NCBI RefSeq assembly: GCF_040807025.1
Contig: NC_090943.1
Coordinates: forward strand, 142,558,264 to 142,622,263
Direction: 5' to 3'
DNA length: 64,000 bases
From: Struthio camelus
Taxonomy: Eukaryota > Chordata > Aves > Struthioniformes > Struthionidae
Shown piece after piece: positions 11,531 through 23,640 of the stretch. The stretch's first letter is position 1, and each line of letters opens with the position of its first letter. The notes beneath the pieces are model-generated. The model was given only the letters and a program-made list of their open reading frames with translations, searched no databases and had not been told where the DNA came from. The position numbers were made by a program, and so were the translations under genes.

Positions 11531-14500
11531 AGATGATTCCATGAAGAACCTGAAAGGGAAAACAAGTATTTCCCAAAAACTTTATCAACAATTAAATCAC
11601 CTAAAACATGCATGTATGACACACATTTAAGGTTACTTTTTCTTCTCCTACTCTCAGTGGACAAGAAGAGTTTAATCCCAGTCTTTTTGCAGTAGGTTGT
11701 TTGTGCAAACCCAAAGACTGCTAGTCTTCACTTTTCTCTAGGCCTGTGAGTTTTGAGTCTCTCCTCAATGACTATAAATTCAACATCTACGAGTAGTCTG
11801 AGTTTTCCACTCTAGATGATCTCCAGCTGTTCCACTGTCTTCAATTATGCTTTAATGGGTGCAGAGAAGACCAGAAGTTTTCTAGTAATAGAGAGTAATA
11901 ATAATATAAATAATATATATATTATAATAATAGAGTAGTGCAGTCTAGAGTTGCAGTGGATTCAAGCTTTGCAATTAGGTCTTTCCTTCACTAGTAAGCC
12001 TACCTATGGCTTGCCCAGTCCGGAGCTGATCAGACTTATATTTTGGCACTGTCCAAGATGGTAAAATAGCTATATTTTAAGAAGTTATAAATGCTTCTAA
12101 ACAGCATTTCCATTGAAGATGAGGATGAAAGTCATGACCTTGCTTTCCAGGATTCAAGTACTGAGTCCAGTCGGATAAGCTTTAGTGAATAATGTTTACC
12201 TACAGGACTGTATAAAGAGTAATCTGTTATAGGAAAGTGTTGCACTTTTACCAGTGGTTGGGCACTTAGGAAAAAAAAAAATCCTGTTGTCTTCTAAGCT
12301 CTTTTGCTTCTTTCAGTGGAATAAAATGGAATTATATTTATGACGAGTTATGTCTGGCACACCACTCGTGAGCATTCACTCTTCCATCATGTATTCCATT
12401 GGTTTCAAGAGCTACTGAATACTGACAATACGTGAAATGAAAAGATTCCCACAGATTTATCCCACAGAGGTCCATTTTGACTAGCACAAAGGCATCGTCC
12501 TCTGGATTCCCTGATTTTTTTTTTTAGAATGTGGCTTGAGAGAAGACAGTTTTCATGGCTGTATGGTTTTATGCGTCAGATCATGGAAACACCAGTTCTC
12601 CTGTTTTTTCTGTGAAAAATATCACTGGATATCAACTTTAGTTGATTCAGTTTGGTTAGTTATTTTGAGCGCATTTCGCACCTTTGTGTCCATCCCAGGT
12701 TCATCTCATGAAATGTAAACTACTCCTGTTTGAAGGAAACAGTGCCTGATGTAAACAGAGGCCTCTAGCACAGTCCCTAACCAGACTTGCCTTGCTCTCC
12801 CTTCTCTTCCCAACAGCTGTCATGGAAATGCAGTCTGCCTTTTCCCGAGCTACGTGCAGCTGGGCTCTGTGGAGTGGACTTGACTTACTTCAACTAAAAC
12901 TAATTCCAGCTCTGCCCTGTCTTACTGCAGACTTCAGTACAAGCTGGGTCAATCCACCTGCATTTATAGCTGCTAAGTTACTGTTTTGGAATTATCACTA
13001 TGTCTAATCAAAATGTTGAATCATTTAATTGTGTCTCACTCTGACGAAGGGAGAAGACGTTTTCTGAATTTTTGCCTGTTTTCCCTCGCTGTTTCTCCTT
13101 TTTTTTAACATGAGTGAGTAAACCTAACCTGTAAAAAGCAAGACCAGATACACCAGGCTAAACAGGTTTCATGTTGGCGAATGCTTTGCACTGACCCTGT
13201 AGCTCTGAGTTAAATCACAAAAAAACTTTTATTGCAATTGTTGGTGATACTGGATGTGCTTACTGAATTGTATATTAGACTCAACATCTAGTCCAGCCTG
13301 AAATGGTGGAGAGTGAAGTCTCAGGCTAATTTATATTCCAATCACTATAAACCTTGTATTTTCATACTAGCACATAAGGCAGGCCACGGGCTGTTCTCTG
13401 GCTATGGCTTGGCCTAGCTTATATACTGTAGAATTTAACTTGCTCCTCTCTCCTCCATTCCCTGAAAAAGTTTGACTTATCCTGGGTGATCCCTGGCACT
13501 TGACAATCCCCGGGCTGTGCCTAGATGTTGCCTTAGAGAGGGGCCAGTTGGTGCAATTGTCAGGCAATGACACGGTCAGCGGTTACACAGAGGGGACTGT
13601 CCCTATGCCGTGACTCTGGCCCTGTTTCTTTCTGGAGAACAGGTGAAACAAAAGAGTTAAACTAAACTGTTTTGGGAAGTAGAATGTGCAAACTCTCAAA
13701 CTCTCATAACTGAGATCCAGCTGCAGAACAGAATCTGTACCCTCCTATTTCAAAGACTGTCATCCAGATTTCACCAGTGAACAGTTATTGAAGCTATGGA
13801 GAGGACTCAGGAGTTCATCCTTTACATCTGGAACAACGCTTAATAAATGAGAAGGAAAGTCTCCATTCAATTAGAGGATGAACTGTCCTCTAATTTTCCA
13901 AAGCATATTTAATTTTGAATGGGTTTCTCATGGACAATGGGCTACCATAGGCAAATCTCATTTTGGCAAGTACTAAGTATGGACAGCACAGTGGCAGACT
14001 GTAGTCTCTGTCATGAGAGCTATCAACAGGGATGCAGTGAAGGCTTTAACAGTGGGTGGCAGTACTCTGGGTCAGATTAATCACTACCATAATGGCAATG
14101 AAATCAGTAGAGCTTTGGGATATTAAGTTTGATTAAAAAAAGAAAAGGCATTCTGTTTTCTGTCTGACTATTTACATTATTGCCTGGCTTCAGCTTGAGC
14201 TAAGCCTTGGTTATGTTTTTCAGGGCTGGCTTTTTCTCAGAGGTGGAGGATTAAAAAAAGCAGCCCTTCTTTTGCAGAAGTTGCATGCCCAGTTCTGAGT
14301 TTCTGCATGTGGATTAGATGTGTGAAGCAGACAGCCCACATTTGCACAGGCAGTTATTTTAAGGCACATGAAAGGGTACAAAAAATGTAAGAGGAATTTT
14401 GGGGGATGTAAGCTCCACGTGAACAGGAAGATCATGCTTTAGTCTAGCATTTCTATACCTTGGAAATGCTGATGTGCATGAAATCAGTTCTTGCCAAAGA

Positions 14501-17500
14501 GCTTTAGGAACGTCTCTTCCACTTTCTTTGCCTCCTTTAACCATGAACATAGGGCTCAAGGACGGAAGAGCATCATATAAGATCAGGATATAGGTAACTA
14601 CCAGATATAAGATATGTAGTGAGTGTAGATGCAATTAAAGACAGAGGTGTCTGGAAATAACCAGGAGTGCAGGCTCTTCATGTAATAATGCTACACTAAA
14701 TTGTGCCAAATTTTAGCCCAAGTCAGCCTTACCAAGTCAACTGTGGACTTTCCCATTGAGAATGTTTCATACCACATTATTCTGCTTTAGACACATGTTT
14801 CGTGCTCTGCTGCTAATGGTTATTTCTATAATACTGAGCCTTGAAACATTTCTGAGCACCCAGATCCGTGTGCGTGATCTGCACTCCCACACTATCCACA
14901 GAAAGGATAGATGTGCAGAGGCTGGACAGGAGCTGCTACCCTTCCTAATAGACCTCCAGACCAGGGCAGCAGGGACCCAAGGCATGATCCAGCATTTCTC
15001 AACATCTTCGTTTGGACACGAACACAGGAAGAGACTTGGCAGCTTGTGTTCCAACAAAACACTCCCCTCTTCCTGGCACGCAGGCCTCCCCTGTCCCCAC
15101 TCCTACCCCATGAGGAGTTAGTTCCCCATGTCCCCTGTGTCTTCTGACAACTTTTGAGGCATTTGAGGAGCATGATGTCACCCTGCTTTTTATTTTAGGC
15201 GACAATAGAGAATTTCATTCATACATTCACAGACTCATAACTTAAGAAGAATCAAACGTAAAAAAAATTATTTCCCTTCACCTATTTAGTGCCATATTGG
15301 TTGCAAAAATATTTAACTGTCCTAAATTCCAAATAAACCATCCATTTTGGATCCATTTTGTAACTGTGCAGAATCACCTATTCTTTTATTAGAATGGTTA
15401 AAGGAGATTTAGGGGGAAGAAAGAGCATGGTGACTTCCAAGGGAAGAGTGAGTGATTCAGTGCAAAAAGGGTAAATTTCATCTGCACATTCTTAACTGCG
15501 AGGACATTCTGCACATCTCAGGAGTGCACTAAGTGGTGCAGTAAACCAGTAAATTAGAAGAATGTAAATTCTTTAGTAGGAATTGCACGCAAGGGAAAAA
15601 TGCTTCCTCATGCTCATATTTGTTTTCATGAAAATAATGTACACTCTTCCTAAAATCATACTGGTACAAAGCTAAGTAAGACATCAAAACCAGTAATAGA
15701 TATTACACTGGACTAAGAAATGGCAATGACACAATTGTCTTCTGTGTTTTTTCTGTTGATTGCTGTGATAAACCAAAGAACTAGCTTATTTAGAGTCTGG
15801 TACCCAGCATTCTAGCTCCTTTCCCCTTTCACTCTGTCTGTCTTATTTATCTCTCATTAAACTAAATTGTATTCTTATTGGCTGACTGACCTCTGATATT
15901 GTTATTAATTGATTTATATAGTGCCTTTTGCAAGCCTCAAGGCACTTCAGAGAATTGCAAATATATATCGGGACCACTTCACCTATCATCTAAGTGGAGC
16001 TACCTTTAGGGTGGAAACCAGTAACCATTACAATGGCATTGAAAATATTTTGGGTTAGAAAAGAAGACTATTATAGCTAGCATTTCTGGCAATCCTACTG
16101 ACCTACTGATCTTAAAATCAACTGGAAGCACAGGAAATCTTCATGGAAAATGACCAGTTTTGGCAAATGATGAGCCGGAAGAATATGTTCAAATATTTTG
16201 CCAGTAAATTCAGTCCCCAGCCGAGTCCTGATAAGTCTATATTATCTTCTCAGGGTCCTGACGAACATAGAAACCTCTTGAGGGTCATTCCCTCAAGCTC
16301 CTGCATAGGGTTAATATTTCTTGCAGAGCTGTCTAGCTGCCCAGGTAGCTCACACACACACAGAGACATACATTTCACCCAGAGAGGCTTTCATCTGCAA
16401 ACCCCACTGTGTACAACTGACTATCTGAGGTGCTGGCACAAGCAAATACCATCTCTATGTGTGACTACTGAGCAGCTACTAAGAGATGGGCTTGTGTCTT
16501 TGCACAGAGGTGCTTCATCCTCTCTCTCCCCCTGTCAGATACTTGGGAAGCTGACATGGTTTTCAGGCCACACACCTGGGTCAACTAGCTGTCTGTGCTT
16601 GGTTCAGGACCAAAAGTATCATATTGATGGCTGCTAGCATCAGCATTTTCTTGATTCCTACACCATAGTGTGAAGTTGAGTAACCTCAAGCCTGTTCTTA
16701 GCCCCTGCAGGTGTATCATGTCCAAAAGAGTTTTCTCTCCCAGACAGGCCCCAACCTGCAGCTGAAAGATAGCCGGCCACGGAATCACAACTTTCCCGGG
16801 CCCAAGAAAATCACTTCCAGCTTCTTTTGATCCACTGCATAGCCAGAGAGACATTTTTAGGTCAGGATCTGTTTGACTTTTATTCTGTCTGAATGTAAGA
16901 AAGTCCATAAAGTGAATTTTCTAAATGAGCAATGAAGAGAAAAGGTTAAAATAGGCTAAAATGCACATAGGAGGCAGCCACTAAGAAAGGAAGGAATCAT
17001 ATGCACCAAAAAATGGCTTGGATCTCCTCTGCAGAAGGACACTCAATCCTTCCTGCTGGGGTGAGGCACTCACCACACTTCCTTATCCTAAGCGATGACT
17101 TCCAGCACCAAGACAGCACCACATATGTGATCCCTGTGCGTATTGATGCTGATTTCTCATGTGTGTAGAGGCTGTATTTTTTCAGTCTAAGCACTTGAAC
17201 ATTCCCAGTAAACATTTTTAATACGTTCACTTCAATTATAGATGAGAGGGCTTTGTTTATTTTTTCCAGAATATTATAGTTTTGTCTTCATTTGAAACAT
17301 TTGAATGCCTCTAATTAAAAAAAAAAGTCTTTCTGAAGGTGCAAACATAACAGAGGATATCAGAAATATCTTTGTAATGTTAGGTCATTAAAGTTGCTTA
17401 GACTTGAGTGAAATGCACTGTATATATTTGAAGGTTTTGAACCCTTCCCCATTAAAATGAACCCTGAATATGAAAAAATGCACCCCTCTCCAAAAGAGAA

Positions 17501-20500
17501 TTAATTTCATCAGCTACATTAACAAGCAGGTCTGCACTCCTCTTATCTTTCAAGAATTCTATGCCTGATTGCATTTATGTTCTCATTTAGCATCTCAAAA
17601 TGGGCACTTTCTTTCAAGAAGGGTTACTGCATGACTCACCCGCTTAGTTAATCTGACTAATTAGCATACTGTCGCCCATTAACAGCATTAGAACAACAAC
17701 TGTAGCTCTCACTGCCTCACTGTCTGGAAAACAGACCTCCTCTAGTTTGCAAGGACATTTGTTGCTCCCTATCTTTTGTTAACCATAAGGTTATTTATCA
17801 CATCAGCACAGGATTTGCAGATAGGTCTGGAAGGGATGATATAATTCTTAATTTCCTGCAAAACCCTCAAGCCATAATCTCTCCTGGTGACTTATTGGAA
17901 ATTATTCTAAAATTAAGTCCTTCACTCTGTAAGCAACCTCTCTGGAATCCAAGCTGCTCTTATGTATCTCTTCAAACTTCATTGAAAGAAACTGATAGTG
18001 GAAATTAAAGTATGTATGCTAATTCACAATAAGTGGAGCGATATTAAAATATTTTGTACTTAAAGTATCTATTCAGATCTTGGACTTATTCCCCACGGAT
18101 ATTCTAGGTTTATCAAGCCATACTCGGCAGCATCCATTTTAGAATTGAAGTAAGATTTGTGGCTTCTTAGAAGAATAATTCTCAGGAAGCCTGCACTGCA
18201 AGCCAGGAACATTTTTATTCATGGAGGTGATTCTAGGAACAGTAGGTTTTAAAAGACTGAACTAGCAAGGCCAAGACAGTGAGTGCTAGAGCTCTTTAAA
18301 ACAATTGCAGAGTGCCCACAATGCTCAAACAGATTTACATACCTAATTTTCTGTTCTCCTGTTAAGCCAGCCTCCAAATAGGCTGAAAAACTGTAGGACC
18401 AAGATAGGTGTGAATTTCTATTATTTATCTCAAAGGCTATTCGCAGGATGCCTAATTATGGTTACTTAAATGCCAGGACAGTTAATCATTTCACTGCTGA
18501 TCACTGTACCAGAAATACCTATCTAATACGCTTCCTCACTGTCACCAGTGCATAAGTGAAACACCCTCGTATCACATGCATTCACATAACACTCCATAGG
18601 AATAAATCTGCAAGCCTCAGGTATGTCGTAGTTAAACGTGCTGGAGGACAGCACTGCCTACGCAGCCCTTAGAACGTCCTTAAAACACTGTGGGAAATAT
18701 TTCATCTGTCTTGCTTTTAGTATAAAGCTGTTGAAAGTTAGCATTAGACTGAATTCTCCCTTGTGTTATCCAGGAACTACTCAGAGCCAAAGCAATGAGC
18801 TGATGCCGGCTTTGTTCAGTGCCTTAAAGCCAAAGCAGGTGCCTACGTGGCACAGCCAGGGGTTCTTGTAAGTACAGCTTCTCTCATCCTCTTTAGCCAA
18901 TGGTGATGGACAACAAGGACACAGTACACAAAAACATAGGTATGCATAGTATTCCAGGCTCTACTAATCTGAAATGTTGAGTGAGTCTGTAGGTTTTTCC
19001 TGAGATTGGAACATCGTTGTTTGACCACAGTATATCCATTAGGTAGGGAGTCTCCTATTGGACAAGACAAGAACTCATACTGAATGAAGGCTTCCATCTG
19101 CTTTGAGCAATGGCTGAGTAATATACCCTCCGACCAAAAATCTCATACAGAGCACTGCTCCCCACAGCACGAGATACTACTCATACATAGGTCCCACTGC
19201 ACAGTCACGCCACCGGCACTGGTAATGACAGTCTCTGCTGCAGCTGATACTGAGAACTTTGAGCTCCTAACACAGATGGAACAACACCAATATGTCACAT
19301 GCATCTGAGAGTTGGTTTCAGAGTGTCCCTAATGGTATTGATAACAATTTTGTCCAACTTAACATTAGCAGCTAAACTAGTTTCAGGATCAGTGGAGAGC
19401 AATATTGCTTTGGCTTCCTAGAGTAAAAGCACCCACGCAACAGCTACGGTGCTGAGCTGGTGTGTGCAAAGCTGTTTACTCTAAGCACAGGATGACTCTT
19501 TTTGCTCCACACACACACAAAAAAAAAAAAAAAAGGAAAAGAAAAACAAATCCTAGGGTATACAGCCATTGGAGAGCCCACACTGCTCCTCAGACATCAG
19601 CTTTCTGTAGAAATTCATGCTTTCCTTTAGGCACCATGACCCCAGAGCAGTGCATAGGGAGACAGAGGTGGAAGCAGCTCCAGGAAGAAACAGAATCTCA
19701 GTATGTACCTGGTATAGTGCCCCATATAGCCATGCCACAAAATAGCCAGTTCTACATCCTCTTTACCATAAGTGATTTTACTGCTAAGGAACCATAGAAA
19801 GGATTCTTCCTCTTACGGTTTTGGTTATTTTCCTCATTATGAGCTTGACTCAGCATTTGAATATTCCCCAGTTCTGCATTTAGCACAAATTCAAGTCTAA
19901 ATAAATATCTAAAATAGGTCAGAAAAGGGGTACTTAGACTACAATTTGCAGAAATACAGTCTCGTTAATGCAGAACCTGAAGTACTTCTTCTGGAGTTGA
20001 GCAAACTGTGCAGAAGATGAAGTCACCAAGCACTCAAAAGGAAGAGGTGACTTAAAGCCTGCACTTTATTTGAAATAGTTACTTATGCTTTTTTCATAAT
20101 ATTATATTCCTTCTTTCAGCATTAAGAAGGAACGTTCACATCTTGTTTTACCTTTCTTAGCAGTTATGAACTCATCTTGCAGCGATATGATTTATTCTGT
20201 TATAATCTGCCTCTCCCGTTTCAGACTTTGATTCTTTAAGTTTTTTGATGAAAAGAATAGCTTTGAAGTTGTGTGAAGTGAAAAACTGCAGTGTTACTCT
20301 TTTTTTTAATCTTTTGCATCTGTGGCAAGTGTTTGCTGCTAATAGGTATGTGAGGAGCAGACAGCTACTGGGTGAATCTAGCCTGGAAGATGAGTGTGTT
20401 CGTCTGAAAGGAGGAAGAGGAGAAATGGGGTTGAAGGCTGGTCAGCCTCTTGCGTGTCTGGGCAAAACCCAGAAATGGCAAGGACTTTGTACAAACTAGG

Positions 20501-22334
20501 GGCAAAGTTGAGGTGCCTGAGGACTAAGTGGAAATTAAGGTTTAGCCAGGATGGCAGGGCAGGGATGGGCTTTGGGTAAGCGAATGGTGAGTCTTCTTTT
20601 TGCCTTCTCTCCCTTCTCACCTCCTCTTTCCACATCCCTGCCCCGCTCTGCTACCTGTGAGCCTGGGGAGACCGCAGCCACCAAAGACTTCTTGAAGTCC
20701 CCTCAGGAGGCACCCACTGCCCCTCTGGCACACACCTTCAGTGAGCACTGACAAGTCCTGCACTTCAGTGCACCATGGGGCAAAATCTGTTGGGAGAGAT
20801 AATGGTTAGATTAATGGTCTTTGGTTAGACCAAATGATTTAGCTGTAAAAATACCTTTCTAGTTTTTTTCTAGCTGCAGAGAAAATCCTGTGCCTGAAAA
20901 CTTCACTATTTTTCCAGCTGTGTCAGTCAATCTGAAAAAAAAGGTATCATTTCTTCCCACAAACCTAGTCTCTCATATCTTTACACCACCACAGCTACAA
21001 GACTATTGCTAATTTAGCACATCATTCAGCATATGCTGCAGATTTGTGCTTGCTGGAATACTGCTCAAGAGCCAGACACTTGGGCTTGAAGTGAAATGTG
21101 CACTTCAGACCATTTTTGAATTGTGGCCTGTACATGTTCAACCTTGTATTTATGTGGAGCTGAATTTATTCATACAGCACAAAAGATGACAGAACACTGG
21201 AACTGACCGCTGGAGATCCTCAACATTTATTGGGGTTCTTTTTGCATCACAGAAGTATTTATTTATCATTATTAATGATAGGACAGCAGTAAAGATAAGT
21301 GGTTCAGTGGAGGCTAAGTAATTTCTCAAAAGCAATGGATTGACAGAGAATATCTCCACTTCATCTTCACCACGTGACTGCAAAGAACAGGTTGGTTATG
21401 CAAAAATCATTCCTCGTATTGATCCATTATAAATCCGTCTTTCTTAGAGAGTCTTGATGTTAGAAATATTATTCAAAGCTTTAGTGAAGACCTGAAATCT
21501 TTATTCACTGAATAGGTCCTTCAGAATCCTAAAATTAATTCAGGCTTTGGACTTTTTGTTGTGTGAATCCATTAGGTGCCTAGTGGAACCATGAAGGTTC
21601 AATTTCTTTTTTTTTTTTTTTTGTTTGTTTGTTTGCTTAAATACTTCTGTCTCAAGGAGTCTCACATTATTGCATTACATGTGCTATATTTGTGGCTCCA
21701 GAAGACAGGAGAGAACCCTATTGAAAAGCCTCCACTTTTTTTAAATCATAAGAGGTGCTTAGTGCTCAGTGATTTTACACTTCAAGACATAAGTTTACTG
21801 TATTTATAAAGACTTGCCCATCTGTATACTTGTAATTCTGATCAAAAAGTATGGATATACAACTCTTGGCACATCATATGGCATGAGAATGTGTTATTCT
21901 TACTATGGAGTTAGTTCCCTTGGTAAATTCATGCCTGTCTGTAGGCTTAATTTCGCATGCTTGTCAATAGACCTACTGAAGTCAGGTTAAGCCTGTAGAG
22001 ATGAGTTTGCCGGGTTACAGTCTAACTCACCTGTGAAAAGCTGAGAGGGAAGAGATTATTCTCTTCTGTTACATTTACTTTCTGAGGTCTGGAGTGAGCA
22101 GTGTAAATAGCAGGAGTGTGCTGTTTTGTTGTGCTCAGTAAACTGGTGGTTAGGCAAATGCCTACATTGCCTATGCCAAGGACCAGCCCTGCCCTGCTTT
22201 GCTGAGGGCAAGTACAGCATTGATGTTCTGCTCCTGAAATCTTATCAGTGTTATCATCACATACAACCTGTGATTGAAGATCGGTTTAAGTTCCCTTTGT
22301 TACACTGATTTTTAATACAACACATTTACAGAGC
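11531..22334. other. Intergenic, no gene recognised
   Basis: AT-rich, low-repeat sequence. Short AT palindromic stretches occur at 11895-11935. Open frames near 14756-15205 overlap one another on both strands and are probably due to locally higher GC. The segment 17560-17790 reads like conserved non-coding DNA (see findings). There is an A-run at about 19520-19537. I found no splice-bounded coding exon. Confidence 0.5.
15920..15946. repeat. Inverted repeat AGTGCCTT / AAGGCACT
   Basis: Two perfectly complementary 8-base arms are separated by an 11-base loop and preceded by GATTTATAT. The arrangement resembles a dispersed vertebrate repeat whose copies contain a similar 'tatagcgcctt...aagcgct' pair, but I cannot name the family with confidence. 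Confidence 0.45.
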
Positions 22335-23640
22335 CATCATAAACAGGAAGGTACTTAGAGAGGCCATCTGTCCACCCTTGACTCATTAGCTATACCTAAT
22401 CTTTCCTGATCAATGTTTATCTAACCAGACCATAACCTAAACAATGATGAAGATGCCAAAGTCTCTCTAGACAACCTGTAAGAGTGTCTTCTTGTTGCTC
22501 TGAGACATTTCCTAATATCTAAATTAAATCTTTCCTGATGCAAAGTAACCTCCTTACTGCTTGCTGACAGGTTATCTTGTCCTCTCTGAAGTTATTCCTA
22601 CCCTCTCTGCCATTTATATTTTTGAAGATGGTTAATCTATCCGCCTTCATTCCTCTCTTCTTTAGACTGAACAGGCCCAGTTCCTTTAATCTTGCCAAAG
22701 AGTCTAGAGAACAAAGAAAACAGCCAGATCAAGCGTACTTCACCTCCATCTTTCTTTAAGTGCAGTGTTTAAAACTGAACACAGTTCTCCAGCTGATGCC
22801 ATTCCTGCACTTCATGTACGTTACAGAGAGTATGCCTCTGTTTACACTGCCCAGTATAATGTTCATCTTTTTTGCCATAACATGCATCTTCAGGTAATTT
22901 TCACTATAACTTCTAGATCTTCTCCATAGCGTTCACACTTTGTTAGTTATTCCCATTCTCATGTTTTTGGGGTGCAGATTTTCCTTTATAAGTGTAGGGC
23001 TTTTCCTTATGGACTTGCACAGCATTTTGTTCTCAGCCCCTTCTCCAAGATACCAGGATAGTCTGGATTCTAACTCTGCCTTTCAAAGTGTTTGCAGCCT
23101 CTCTCAGCTTGGTGTCTTCTGCAAATTCAACAAGTATGCTCTTTATTTCATCAGCAATGTTGCTAATGAAATTCATGCAGAATGAATATTCAGCATTCAG
23201 TATTACTGGGCCCATGGCAGATCTCTGGGACATTACCCCTTGAAACATGCTCCAGTTTGATAGTGAACCACTAATAATTACTCCCTTTAATTTTCCAAGT
23301 GGTTTTGGAACCATTGGAAACCATTGGACTTATCTAGACCATATTTTCCTTGCTTACTCATGAGAATTCTATATGTAATCATGACAAAAGTCTCCCTGCA
23401 GTCATGATTTATGGACTCTTTTCCTTCTTCCCCAATCCACAAGGCCTGCTATTCTGTCATAGAAGGAAATTAGTCTGGTTTAATACAATTTGTGTCTAAC
23501 AAATCAAAGTTGTGCTTGCAGCTGGTTGGATTATTTGGTCCATAAGTCTCTGGCTCTTCCTTTCCCTCCTTTCTGAAGACAGGCATTACATTTTTCATTT
23601 TCTAGTCTTATCCCACATCTGCAACACATTTTGCTACTTG
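22335..23640 (-). mobile_element. Ancient CR1 LINE fragment with ORF2 reverse-transcriptase relic
   Basis: Read on the minus strand, this is the 3' half of a CR1 element. At 23314-23033 the translation contains VISGSLSN...MGPVILN (decayed SGVPQGSVLGPVLFN motif), then FISNIADEI, then FAEDTKLREAANTLKGRV. The last matches the CR1 polymerase box FADDTKLGG...ANTLEGRV, with the second catalytic Asp changed to Glu-Asp order. Nearer 22335, the complement of CCCAGTTCCTTTAATCTTGCC corresponds to the GLFSL region, and ATTTAATTTAGATATTAGGAAA to the segment encoding the C-terminal end. It carries frameshifts and is dead. Divergence suggests an old sauropsid insertion. Edges are approximate. Confidence 0.8.

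Noticed and set aside
14756-15205. Several overlapping open frames of 68-121 codons
   Set aside because: They overlap on both strands and in several phases with no recognisable domain, so local GC content is the simpler explanation.
16143-16637. 164-codon plus-strand open frame
   Set aside because: The translation has no recognisable domain and low-complexity His/Ser/Leu stretches; there are no supporting splice or promoter signals.
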